The position numbers were made by a program, and so were the translations under genes. From assembly GCA_002751075.1 (NCBI GenBank), contig NAOQ01000516.1, forward strand, positions 22,272-43,943: a stretch of 21,672 nt of DNA, given 5' to 3'. Below the pieces are notes generated by a model. It made no database searches. It saw nothing but the letters and a program-made list of their open reading frames with translations, and had not been told where the DNA came from. Of the stretch, positions 1 to 10,009 are shown in pieces; position 1 is the first letter of the stretch, and every line of letters starts with the position of its first letter. The DNA is from Ichthyophonus hoferi. Its lineage: Eukaryota > Opisthokonta > Ichthyosporea > Ichthyophonida > Ichthyophonidae.

Positions 1-46
1 TGATATCGGCAAGGTGTTGCAGGTCTACTCAGATGGTGAGAAATAA
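1..46 (+). CDS. 3' end of an unidentified plus-strand gene (partial)
   Basis: From base 2 the plus strand reads DIGKVLQVYSDGEK and stops at 44-46. The peptide looks like a real exon: balanced composition and a G-K-V-x-x-V-x-S-D-G pattern as seen in SH3-like beta repeats such as those of Mind bomb proteins. That resemblance is only suggestive. A second reading is possible: a donor GTGAGA at 36 and an acceptor TTGACAG ending at 118 would replace the last two residues with IEP and stop at 130-132. Either way the gene ends here and converges on the minus-strand gene that stops at 367. ATTAAA at 253-258 is a weak candidate poly(A) signal. Fourteen residues are too few to name a family. Confidence 0.35.
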   Translation, partial: DIGKVLQVYSDGEK

Positions 47-311
47 TTACAAAATCAAATGCCATTATATGTAAACCTTGGCAACCCAACGTGCTACAAT
101 TCCAATAATTCTTGACAGGAATTGAACCGTAAACGGTAGGGGGATGCGTCTAAGTTATTGAAAACTCATAACAGTATGAATGATTTGTATCCAATAGGAA
201 ATGCTTCACTAATGATACTAGTGAGCGTGACCTAGTGTTGACAAAACATGTAATTAAATGATCAGATTAAAAAAAGAAGAATGCGAGTTCCATCAGTACT
301 GCACAGCATAC

Positions 312-317
312 TTTATT
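312..317 (-). terminator. AATAAA poly(A) signal of the ParB-like gene
   Basis: TTTATT on the plus strand is AATAAA on the minus strand, 50 bases past the TAA stop at 367-369. It is the first canonical signal after the stop and supports 367 as the true end of the coding region. Confidence 0.6.
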
Positions 318-366
318 GGTTTTAGCATAATTATTCCTTTGTGTACATAAGCAATTGCATGTTCAC

Positions 367-3300
367 TTATTGGCTGTGGTCAGTGTCACATCCATTCCTA
401 TCCACGTGGGCTACACTGGGGGGTGCCAAATCGGGAGAGAGGTTGAAACCAGGCATGTCCTTAGCTATGTTAGAGGTAGCAATATCCATGGCCTATAAAA
501 GGTGATAATTATTAAGATATACAGAGAGATATATATATATATAGAGAGAGAGAGATCCACACACTCCTACCCCATCCCCTATGTCAAGCTTATAAAAATA
601 TCTTTCAGAATCCAACAATAGAGATGATTAATTCATAGCATTAGTCAAGAAAAAGGAGGAAAGAATAATGAAGAAATATACGCGTATAATACGACAGTTG
701 TTTTCAAATACAGCTACATACACAACACAGGGGAAGTATCTGTCGTTCTAATGATCTAACTAATTACTAATGGGTTCTGAAGTATTCTATACATAAAATA
801 CTATATATAGAAAGTATAAAAAGGTTCTGTCTGAAACAGATTGAAGACACTTGATTGTATAGTGCTCCTGAATAAAGGCCATACAGTTTTCATCCTAAAT
901 TCACTACTTGCAATAGCCGGCTGCTACCTGAACATGGGTGAGATAATTGCTACCAAACCCGAAATCGACGGTTTCTGCACTCAAAAATAACAATAAGAAA
1001 ATATAAATAAAAACTTAAAACTTACTAGAGGAAGATAGGACGTTAGGCTAGTAACTTGAGACTGGAAGTTGGTAGAATAAATGAAATTAGGGTCATGTGG
1101 CCGTATTTGTGGCTCGGTTGTGTCTCGCATCACTGAAAAAAATTATATATCACCAGTGTGTTTGGTGGGATTGTTAGAGGAAAGGAATGGTTAAGGGAAA
1201 GAGAAAGAAAAAGAGACAGACACGGGTAAACAGAAAATGTGTGTATATGTATGTATACGTTATATACATGTATGTGTATATAGGTGCGTAGATATCCAAG
1301 AAAAAATCTAAATGTGCTTATGACTTGAGAAAAAAAAAAAAAAAAATTAGGCTGGAAAACAAAAACAAAAAAGTACAGAACGTGGAAAGAAGCGAGATGA
1401 TTGTGGTACCTGGTAACTTTGACCTCAATAATTCTGCCCATCTGAATTCAAGGAAGAAAGGGGCATCAGAGTTCTTACACCTGAACGCGTAGAGCCATAA
1501 AATAAAAGTGTTAGTATGATACCGGAAGGGGAGAAAGATATTGCATGTATGCGTGCTCATGTATGTGGGCAAAGCAAACGTACCTGTTTATGTTCATGTG
1601 TTTGTGTACGCTTATGTGTTCATTCGTTTACGTATAGATATGAAAATATTTTCCGCTATTCATAACACATACATAGACACATATGTAAGCCAACGCGTTC
1701 TCCTAAATAACATAGAAGTTTAAACATGAAAACACATACATCTTGTTATATAAATATATATGGGCAAATATACATCATACATACTATCATGCACACTACC
1801 ATACAGATCTATCCGGGCCTACAGACATACTCCATACATCTCCCTCTCTCTCTCCCACCCACCCATCCAATTGCTATACAATTATAGGTGCAGACAACAA
1901 TTATACAATGCCCCTCTTTCCTGATCTTTATTTCTATTCCGCATTTCCATTAAATGTGGGCTTGCTCCTCGTTATATAGATATATATAACAATATGTATA
2001 GGAGTATGATAGTATGATAGTGTATTAGTGCAATAGTATAATAATGTAATAGTATAATAGGATAATAGCATAATGGTATAATAGTATAATATTGTATTAG
2101 TATAATAGTATGACAGTATAATAGTATAATAGTATAATTCATTAGTCTGCTAGTATAATAATATAACAGTATAATAGTATAACAATATAACAGTATAACA
2201 GTATAGTAAATAATAGTATAATAGTATGGTAATATCATGGTGTTAGCATGCTCGTGGGAGACAGAGAGAGTGAAAGTGAATGAGAACTACTGAGGAGCAA
2301 TGGAAGAGCAACAGGAAAAACAAACAAGAGTGAACAGAAAAATAAATGGAAGTATGGTGGGAGTGTAGATGTGTAAAAGGATATGCATGATAGTATGATA
2401 TTAAAATAGCCGCAGAGTGTATATATATGAAATGATTGGCCCGCCTAAGCAGTATTATAATCACACGTACTGAGGAATATAGCTAGTCTTTTTGGCATTG
2501 CACTTAATAAACCCATTGCCAGTTCTCACATAACGCGATAGTGTTCGGAAGGGGTCATCCTTTAGTTGCTTCAACCCAGGGGGAAGAGAGGTTGACTGTA
2601 TGTCTCATCATTAGCCTTATATGGAAAAGGTTTTATCCTTATATAGAGAAAGTATTACCCTTATATGGGGAGTGTTACCCTTATATGGAGAGTGTTACCC
2701 TTATATGGGGAGAGTAATAGCCTTATATGAAGAAAATATTAGCCTTATATGGGGGGAGAGTGAATGTACTAATTGTAATAAACATAACTTTGAATACAGA
2801 TATGGAAGTAAGTGCTGATGACCAATTATTCAAAATAGTTAGGCCATAAATGGGTTTACTTATTAGCATCTATGGATATGAGGGTAGATATGATTAGATA
2901 TAATAATAATTAACTAGGTAACTACAGAGGGTCTGGGCAAGGGCCTGGCTTACTGCAATTGAAAACATAAACATGACATGCTTAAAGACAAACACTTGGC
3001 TATACAAAAATATCACTACATCATACTGCTAATGGTGGTTGTGCATAATGGATACAAGAAAGTATTTGCAGTAGGGTCCATCTACAAGCATGTACAGAGT
3101 GTATATACACGGGCATATTGCATCGGAATACTGGATATAGACACACGTACACATATACATACATATATAGTAATCTCACGTATAATGTAGACTCTGTGAC
3201 CAGCATAAGCCCATATCTATTGTATGCGCTTACATACATATATATACACATACACATACACATAGATAAACTCAATATCAACGTAATTTAACACTTACAT

Positions 3301-4704
3301 TTGCGGGTTGACCCCTCTCATCAAACAAGAAACAGTTTCCTGTAGCCTCCATCTTCTGCCAAAAGGGCACCACCTCCATGTGGGCCCAGTCCTGCTGTAT
3401 ACATGCATATCTACACAGGGATAAGCGAGAGGTTGGCCACTAGTTAACTGCACTATTTGTTACTATTAACCTTGTATTTAAGGCTATATCTGGGTTGGTA
3501 AATCTGATGTACTTCTAATTAATTATACTCAGTCATGATCCATTATTACAATTGTTACATAGATTATTCCTGTGGTATTTACCACACTCCTTATGTGAAA
3601 CCCTATTGATCACCCTTGACTTCAATAAGCGATGTAGATATATGCTCAAGCCAACACGTGTTTGGTATAGTTATGAGCTCATTAATTATTGTCTAATTAG
3701 TTAATTAATGTAAGTAGTTTAATTTGAATAGGAGCCCAGTCTATGTGGGTAGACTAACGAGTCGTTAATACAGTTGATTAGGAAGTTTGCCTGTGATAAT
3801 AATTCATCCACTTAAGCTATCTAAATATAGTATTGTGTTGGTATCAGCTATGCCATTTTGATGTATTAATTTTAAAAACGTAATGTAAATAGTTATAATC
3901 ATGCATGCATGCCAACACGCTAAATCTATCTTATACTTTCATTGGTCTAGTGGTCAAGAACCATCTGTGATTGGTGCGGACATAGCAGCGTGTACTGCAT
4001 TGCTTTATACAGTTATAATTTTATTTTTTAAAAAACCTTATTAAGGAGCTTGCATTGGTCATTTATTATGGATGATTGAAAGGAAGTCAAGTTACAGTAA
4101 AATGTAGCCAAAAAAAACATGCTTAAGATATTGGGAAAGATAGAAGAAAGGAAGGAATAGGTGGAGGGAGGAGAGACTTGAGGTCAGAGGAAAAAGAGAG
4201 AGAGAGAGGAATAATTAGAGAGAGAGAGGAATAATTAGAGTAATAAAATATAGAAAAAATAGCAATAACAATACAAGACACATAGTAATTATAACATAGT
4301 AAAGAATAGAAAAAACCTATAAACATAAACAAGATAAATGAATGAAGAAAGGATCAGGGTAGAGCGGGGTAGAGGAGGGTAGGAGAGGATATGGGTAGGG
4401 TAAAGGAGGGTAGGGGAAAGTATAGGTAGGGTAGAAGAAGGCATAGTAGAGTGGAGAAATGCTTACAGGGGACGGTGCATGATGGGATTGTCAAAAGAGA
4501 GAGTTGCCTCAAACATAGCATAGGACAGATGGTGTTTATCCGTGATATATACTTTACCACCAGGCCCTATAATGGAAGGTACGGGATTTTTCTGAAGATA
4601 TTTTTTGAGCTTTTCCGCACTAAAATTCTCGAGCTGAAGGCGGTGACAGAGACATGCGGCTGGGAAAAGGAGAAAGGAAGAGAGAGGAATGGGAAAAAAT
4701 GGGA

Positions 4705-4740
<36 letters not shown>

Positions 4741-6065
4741 GGTTTATGTATATAGGATATAACAGATAGATGATAGAAAATGTTTACAGTAAATTTTCGT
4801 TTTCTACAATATAAAACTTTAAATAATAATATATGATAACTATATAACCTTGTAACTATATATACCTATACACAGTATAGATACATGAATTCAGCGTGTT
4901 GGTATAGGTGATTTATATTCACTTAAATTAGCAACTTAAAAACTAAGACATCAAAATTCCATAGCTGATACTAACATAATACTGTATGGCTGATAATCCC
5001 TGTATAACTATACATGCGCATATTATGTTTTGCAAAAAAATATACCCGTATATCTACCACTAATTATATATATATATAATACAATACAATATCATACCAT
5101 ATAATACCATACCATACCATAAAATAGAATAGAATATAATACAATATAACATGATGTAATGTAATGTAATACACTAGAACATAATATAATAATACCATAG
5201 AATAGAATAGAATATAATGCAATATAAAAATATAATACACTATAATATAAAATCATATATATATGGAAAAGTGTCAATACTGTATGGGGTCTACCAGTGC
5301 GCAGTTCTTACCCTTGCCAACGGCCAGCTGTGTAGGATGGACCTGTTCAGGCATAAGGAGGCAGAGAGTACCTGGGACTAATGCCCCTCCTCGTTCTCTT
5401 TTCATCTGTGTACAATAGTTGCTGGCATCTGTGACGTCTATATCGTACACGGGACAGTGTACTCTACCCCTAAGGATGGCGGATTTTTATATGGGTAGGT
5501 GTGTATGATAGTAGGTAGATAGGTGGGTGGGTGGGTGATTGGGTATGAATTTTTACGTACACAGCTGTGTACGTCAATATATCTAATCCTATATAAGTAG
5601 ATCATGGCATTTTCATTCGCGTTAATGTTAGATTGGCGTTGCATTTATATTCATTGCACCTATACAGATCGCAGATCTAAGGTAAATACAGTAACAAGAA
5701 AAGGTAATCGCTTGTACAATTTTTTATTTTATTTATATAGTCATGTCAACACATTAATACCCTGTAACTTACTGGAGAATATGTTAAACAACAGGCAACA
5801 TGATACAAAACACATCAATACCATAACGCTCTGGGACACATAATACTACCCAAGCACATGATATATAACAAAATAAACTCTATGTAGTATATACCTGGCG
5901 TCTTAAATTCATGTATATGCGTATATACACACACACGAAGTATGCACAAACAGGTGATACTTCTCAAAACAAATATTTCCAAGGATGCATTAATAATTGC
6001 ACATACCAAACACCTGCTAATAAGGTAGCGTATAACGCCCCTAGGAACAGCCCATTTTGATACAT
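367..6065 (-). CDS. Secreted ParB-like nuclease family (ParBc_2) protein, 8 exons
   Basis: Exons on the minus strand, in transcript order: 6065-6007, 5469-5312, 4659-4467, 3410-3299, 2595-(2504 or 2465), 1480-1410, 974-928, 492-367. All joins are in phase with GT-AG borders. The product has about 285 residues, or 298 with the longer exon 5. Residues 1 to about 19 are a hydrophobic signal peptide (MYQNGLFLGALYATLLAGV). The body follows the ParBc_2 plan in order: HPTQLAVGK (64-72), then VPSIIGPGGKVYITDKHHLS with the D-x-HH motif at D113/H115/H116, then PFWQKM (FW at 153-154), LKDDPFRTLSRYVR near 187, FLEFRWAELLR near 215-225, and a DMPGF end motif near 256. Families of this type end in LPGY-like motifs after an EFxWAxxxR helix. 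Several cysteines fit a secreted, disulfide-bonded protein. It is head-to-head with LAMTOR3. Family recognition is by eye; enzymatic activity is unproven. The exon 5 end is the only unsettled join. Confidence 0.85.
529..555. repeat. (TA)n(GA)n microsatellite
   Basis: A short AT run followed by a GA run, in intron 7 of the ParB-like gene close to the exon 8 acceptor. On the minus strand it reads as a TC then TA tract upstream of that acceptor. Confidence 0.8.
1995..2235. repeat. Degenerate TAGTATAA-type microsatellite
   Basis: About 240 bp of imperfect tandem units of 5-10 bases built on TAGTATAA, in intron 5 of the ParB-like gene. It creates long spurious minus-strand ORFs rich in tyrosine, isoleucine and leucine. 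No coding meaning. Confidence 0.85.
2615..2752. promoter_or_regulatory. Array of seven CArG-like boxes (SRF-type sites) in intron 4
   Basis: The ten-mer CCTTATATGG, an exact fit to the serum response factor consensus CC(A/T)6GG, occurs at 2615, 2659, 2679, 2699 and 2743. Single-mismatch copies lie at 2637 (ending AG) and 2721 (ending GA). Spacing is 22, 22, 20, 20, 22 and 22 bp, close to two helical turns, so all sites would face the same side of the helix. The array sits 19 bases upstream of the exon 5 acceptor of the minus-strand ParB-like gene. It is formally a minisatellite with a roughly 21-bp unit; a regulatory role is inference. Confidence 0.55.
4190..4242. repeat. GA-rich tract with a short tandem duplication
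   Basis: Two runs of (GA)n, each followed by GGAATAATTAGAG, give a local duplication of about 22 bases in intron 3 of the ParB-like gene. Simple-sequence expansion is the plain explanation. Confidence 0.7.
4340..4445. repeat. G-rich GGGTA/GGAGGGTA tract with G-quadruplex potential
   Basis: The plus strand carries imperfect GGGTAGG and GGAGGGTAGG units. Four GGG runs at 4393-4416 with short loops could fold as a G-quadruplex on the plus strand. In the minus-strand transcript it is a C-rich tract just downstream of the exon 3 donor at 4466. The units are irregular and embedded between exons, so it is not a telomere. Confidence 0.6.
4703..4745. repeat. (TA)n(TG)n microsatellite
   Basis: About ten TA units followed by TATG and TG units, in intron 2 of the ParB-like gene, some 45 bases upstream of the exon 3 acceptor. 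The flanking plus-strand ORF runs antisense across exon 3 and is a shadow. Confidence 0.85.
5060..5262. repeat. Mixed short repeats (TA, ATACC, ATAGA, ATAATAC units)
   Basis: About 200 bp of low-complexity sequence made of 2-7 base units, including CATACCATAC runs and AATAGAATAGAAT runs. It fills the 3' part of intron 2 near the exon 2 donor and produces only spurious ORFs. Confidence 0.8.
5500..5543. repeat. GGTA/GGGT tetranucleotide repeat
   Basis: AGGTAGATAGGTGGGTGGGTGG continues into GTGATTGGG. Four GGG runs within about 20 bases make it a second G-quadruplex candidate on the plus strand. It lies in intron 1 of the ParB-like gene, about 30 bases before the exon 2 acceptor. Confidence 0.75.
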
Positions 6066-6238
6066 TTTTCCACTTCTCCTCGTCCTTTATGATCTTATTA
6101 TTGTAGTTAAAATAATAATATTATTATTATTTATATTATCATTACTATTATTGTTGTTGTTGCTAATAAAAAAACTATTATATTATATTATTAATGTTGT
6201 TGTTAGTATTATTATTATTACTGTTACTATTATTACAC

Positions 6239-6269
<31 letters not shown>

Positions 6270-6588
6270 TCCAATTAGAGCCAATATTTGCCAAAGTTAC
6301 TTTAGTTCATATTTAAATTAAACGGCTTTTAAAGTTTTATATTAAATAGCTAAATTTCTAATCAATATTTAATCATTATTCAATCTATTATTGTATGGGC
6401 TAATGCTAATAACTACTAATATATAACATTACTATTGCCATATGATTGAGGATTACAATTTAAATTTTATTCATCTTTGTAATTTTAATTAACTTATTAG
6501 CAAATATTTTATATTAAGCTGAAACAGAAAATAAACCAATTTATTGTTGTATAATATAATAATATATATATTGTGTTGTATAATAATA
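6066..6588. promoter_or_regulatory. Head-to-head intergenic region between the ParB-like gene and LAMTOR3
   Basis: The two predicted start codons (A at 6065 on minus, A at 6589 on plus) are 523 bp apart, so both 5' ends and promoters must fall here unless non-coding first exons exist. The segment is extremely AT-rich and dominated by ATT repeats. No GC-rich island and no convincing TATA or initiator arrangement was seen. A bidirectional promoter is inferred from geometry only. Confidence 0.45.
6108..6272. repeat. (ATT)n trinucleotide microsatellite
   Basis: Interrupted ATT/TTA/TTG units, ending in about ten uninterrupted TTA units near 6240-6270. It begins some 45 bp upstream of the ParB-like start codon, so length changes could alter promoter spacing. 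Confidence 0.85.
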
Positions 6589-9500
6589 ATGATGACTTCA
6601 AGTGACCTTAATTCTTTTTTCTCAAGACTTCTAGACAGGTAATATACCCTTGTATACTTTCTTGTATACTACGCATATATAACAGCTGATTTTTTGGTAT
6701 TAATATATTTCATAGTGGACTTGAATGGAGTTCATGTTATTTTAAAGGGCAACGGTGTGCATTCATTTAATCCAACTTTCTAACTTCCAACCCCTCACAT
6801 TGAAAAATTTAAAACATATACAGCCATATAAAATCTTAGCACACTATTTTAGACGTCTATGACTTACATATTAAGTTGCAGTATCAGTAACCGTTTTGGC
6901 CTATACCCTCTGTGTGCACACTTCTTTGCCTCTATTGGCCTAAAAACAGTAGTCAGACGTACCTTAAGTACGATACAAATCATTTTTTTCAGGCTTACAC
7001 CGGAATTCACACACTATGCATAAATTTCTTCCTTCCTTTCTTTGTACTCGCTCAACTATTACTAGCCCTTCCCCTACACATATTCATAGGTATATATATA
7101 TATCTGTCTATAAATGTATACAGCCACACATACACCTAACATATCTTAATCCCTGCTTTCTTTATAAGCTTGTATACCATATCCTTTTATAACCTTACAC
7201 ACCCTCTTAGTTTTTTCTATTCTGTATTTTTTATCCTATTTTCTTGGTCTATTGTAAATTATTTTTACGATGTGTTTCAAAGTGTAGTTTTGCTTATGCT
7301 ATATTTTTGCTATATATTTTTCCAATATTATTCTTATCTCCTGTCCTTTATCTTTTATCTCCTATTCTCCATCTCCTATTTCCCATCCCGTTTCTTTTAT
7401 TCCAATTTGTGGTCGGGTTATGGATGATTTATTATAATAAGGAAACCTTTTATGCAATTTAACATGCTTAAAATTACGATATTATTGGCTCTGACCATTC
7501 TAATTACAGGATTCCAGGGCTACTAGCTGTAGTTCTGTCTGATAGAGATGGTGTTGTAGTGGAACAAGGTTAGTAAAAGTGTTTTCACTCTATATGATAT
7601 GTTTTTAATTTCATTTTTAATTGGCTAGTTGCGAAATAGGTAAATGATTCTAACTTACGTCATAAAATTATTAGTATAGTATGGGAAGGGCCTTCTCATT
7701 GGATTGGGGTCACGATGAATGTAGACGATAATAAGATATGGTCTCGACTTACTATTGCTATCTCTCTGTAGATTCACTTATCACTGCATTTGTTTCCTTG
7801 TCTATGTCTGTACATCTAATGCTATGTGTACATAACACATCTATCTCTGTAATTTGACTGTCCGCTCTCCCAGCCAGAAGGGACGGCCTACCAGAGGGTC
7901 TGCCTTCCCCTGGTCTCCTAGCAACGCTGGCTGTGACGTCAGAACAGGTATGCTGTGATTGTGATGGATGCCATATGGTGTATGGATTGTTCTAGTGGTG
8001 GTGATTATAAAGTTCCATGCAAAAGGATCCTATTCTCATCGGATAATATATTTTATCTGGCATGCTGCCGACCACTTACTAGTCAGATGATATATAAATT
8101 GAATATTGATTGGCTGAGCGCGAGACTAAATAACATAAGCCAAGCTGTCCAATTAGGCCCGATTTAATGGCCCAATGAACTAGACTCTCTTATTCAATAT
8201 GTGTTCTACGTCTATTTATCAAGACACCACCTGACTATAATATGATACAAGTGCAAGAATATGTTTGCATTTTATTATGCGTAACTATACTCATATATTT
8301 ACCTTTTGGTCTCCCTGTGCTCTGTGTTTATGGTTTAGTTTTAGTATGAGCAGGGGTAAAAATTTATTATCACGAGTGAATGACCAAGAAAAAACTGGTC
8401 AATCACTAATGAGTATATGATATTGTGTCATGCTATATCGTGGTGTATACTGACTTATATGGGATATGATTATTGATGACATACCTATTGGTTATTTTAT
8501 GTTTAAAGTTTACATTATAGCCCAATATTATGTAGTATAATATCATATACTATGTTAGTGCTATCTTTGATTATTCACACACCTCACTCTACTAGGGAAG
8601 TAAACTGGGCTTCAATGCCTGCAAGGGTGTTGTGTCAATGTTCAAGTAAGAATTCTACTCTATCCCACTTATCCTATACAGGCATAATCTTTCCTTTCTC
8701 TTTTATTTATCAATGCTCACACACAGCTATGCACACGTTCTGTCTTGTTCTATCTTGTATCCAAGTATATATATATTATGTCTCCTTTTTTTTTGCATAT
8801 GCATATGCATATACATTGATAGTATATATTTCTTTTGCTGTTTTCTCTTCTAATAAACATGCACCTTTTTATCTGCGTATACACACTATGTTTATTAGCT
8901 ATATATCTATATACTAGGTACTACTTATTGATCTATCTATATTTATCTGCACATTCTTCTCCAATTAGAGTTCTATCTATAGATATATAGATATATATAT
9001 TAGTAAGTGTATTAAGGGAGCGAAACTTAAGAGCTTACAAGACGGGTGTAATACAGTAGAAAGAGGACTTGCTGATGACCACAGAGACATGCAAGACGTA
9101 TATATGCATGTGTTATATAGGATATACGTAAAAGTATATTAGTATTTTGGCGTATGATTTAAGGGCCATTCTGTGGTAGTGGAATGGAAAGCAAACAACA
9201 GGAAACTGATATTAATACTAATAGAATGACAAGGCTGCTTTCCCTGCATGAACAGACTTGGCACCCTATAATCATATATCATTGTTGAACTAACCTAACC
9301 CATCCCACGCACTATTGTCTCATTGTCTCAGTGAGTACCAAGTCGTTCATTTTTTGGTATCCCCTTTTGTCGTGTCCCTGTACGCCACAGCTGATGCAAA
9401 TACCGGTATGGTTTTTTTTTTTTTTTTTGTATTAGTCTCTGTAAATATATTCTTAAATATTTGCTTTCGGTTTCATATACCTTCCTATGTGCATGCACTT

Positions 9501-9946
9501 TGAACTGTTCACCTCTATGCCTTCATCTATATTGATTCACGCATCACCGAGTACGTGCTAAAACCAATTCATTGTAGTTCAAATATACACTGTTGTATAC
9601 CATGAATGGTCTCACTATATATCGGTGTACTCCTACTACTATTATCTTTTTTATCTTCCCCCCACCCCCCACCCCCTCCCACCCGGCGTACTACCTTTTC
9701 TTTTATTTATGTCTGTTCTACTTTCTCTTTTCTTTACCTCTTCAGGTTCGGTCATATTTTACCGTTTCCTGCTTCTGTATTATATATAGTTATACTTATA
9801 CTTTTTTTTTGACCCAAATGAAATAGTTATTCATCCCTATACTGAATTTTTATTGTTTTATTGGGACAGCCGTACTCTTGGACTTGGAGGTTGTAACTCA
9901 ACAAGCCGTAAACCCATTGGTCCCAGTCCTTTCCCAAACTATTTAG
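6589..9946 (+). CDS. LAMTOR3: Ragulator complex subunit LAMTOR3 (MP1), 6 exons
   Basis: Exons: 6589-6638, 7510-7568, 7874-7947, 8596-8645, 9332-9405, 9870-9946. All five introns are GT-AG and in phase, giving 127 residues (126 if the second of two adjacent ATGs is used); human LAMTOR3 has 124. LAMTOR3 pairs with LAMTOR2 as a roadblock-fold dimer inside the lysosome-anchored Ragulator, which recruits Rag GTPases for mTORC1 and was first described as a MEK1-ERK1 scaffold. Diagnostic stretches align almost gap-free with the human protein: IPGLLAVVLSDRDGVVV (18-34), PGLLATLAVTSEQGSKLG (residues 49-66), NEYQVVHF (78-85), then FVVSLYATADANT before the C-terminal helix. The longest intron is 871 bp. 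AATAAA follows the stop by 57 bases. No break was seen; the gene appears intact. Confidence 0.93.
7082..7460. repeat. Pyrimidine- and AT-rich sequence in LAMTOR3 intron 1
   Basis: The last part of intron 1 holds a TA run near 7090-7105 and a long T/C-rich stretch with several short TCTCCTATTC-type units. It yields plus-strand ORFs rich in phenylalanine, leucine, serine and tyrosine that resemble membrane segments but are composition artefacts. Confidence 0.6.
8786..8995. repeat. T run, GCATAT tandem and ATCTAT microsatellite in LAMTOR3 intron 4
   Basis: A T8 run is followed by three GCATAT units near 8800-8815 and by degenerate ATCTAT/ATAGATAT units at about 8900-8995. All lie between exon 4 (ends 8645) and exon 5 (starts 9332). 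No conserved motif is apparent. Confidence 0.65.
9411..9429. repeat. Poly(T) run just after the exon 5 donor
   Basis: A run of about 18 T begins six bases past the exon 5 donor GTATGG (9406). U-rich sequence right after a donor is a known enhancer type for TIA-1-like factors; here it may simply be a homopolymer. Confidence 0.7.
9658..9686. repeat. C-rich tract in LAMTOR3 intron 5
   Basis: About 29 bases almost entirely C with single A or T interruptions, an isolated GC-rich patch in an AT-rich intron. The minus strand has G-quadruplex potential. Confidence 0.75.
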
Positions 9947-10003
9947 ATAACTGTAAAGTGGTTGATGAGCTGGAATGAGACATCCAATATACATACCCAC
10001 ATG

Positions 10004-10009
10004 AATAAA
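10004..10009 (+). terminator. AATAAA poly(A) signal of LAMTOR3
   Basis: First canonical AATAAA after the TAG stop at 9944-9946, 57 bases downstream, in a normal position for a short 3' UTR. Confidence 0.65.

Noticed and set aside
1130-1572. Minus-strand ORFs of 84-103 codons rich in F, L, Y, H and S
   Set aside because: They run through poly(A/T) and TG/TA repeats. Only the part at 1480-1410 is coding, as exon 6 of the ParB-like gene.
4340-4445. Telomere-like GGGTA units
   Set aside because: Irregular spacing and composition, located between two exons of one gene; not a chromosome end or interstitial telomere block.
4451-4762. Plus-strand ORF of 103 codons
   Set aside because: Antisense shadow of exon 3 of the ParB-like gene extended into a TA/TG microsatellite.
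7170-7462. Plus-strand ORFs resembling membrane proteins
   Set aside because: Pyrimidine-rich intron sequence of LAMTOR3; hydrophobicity follows from T-rich codons.
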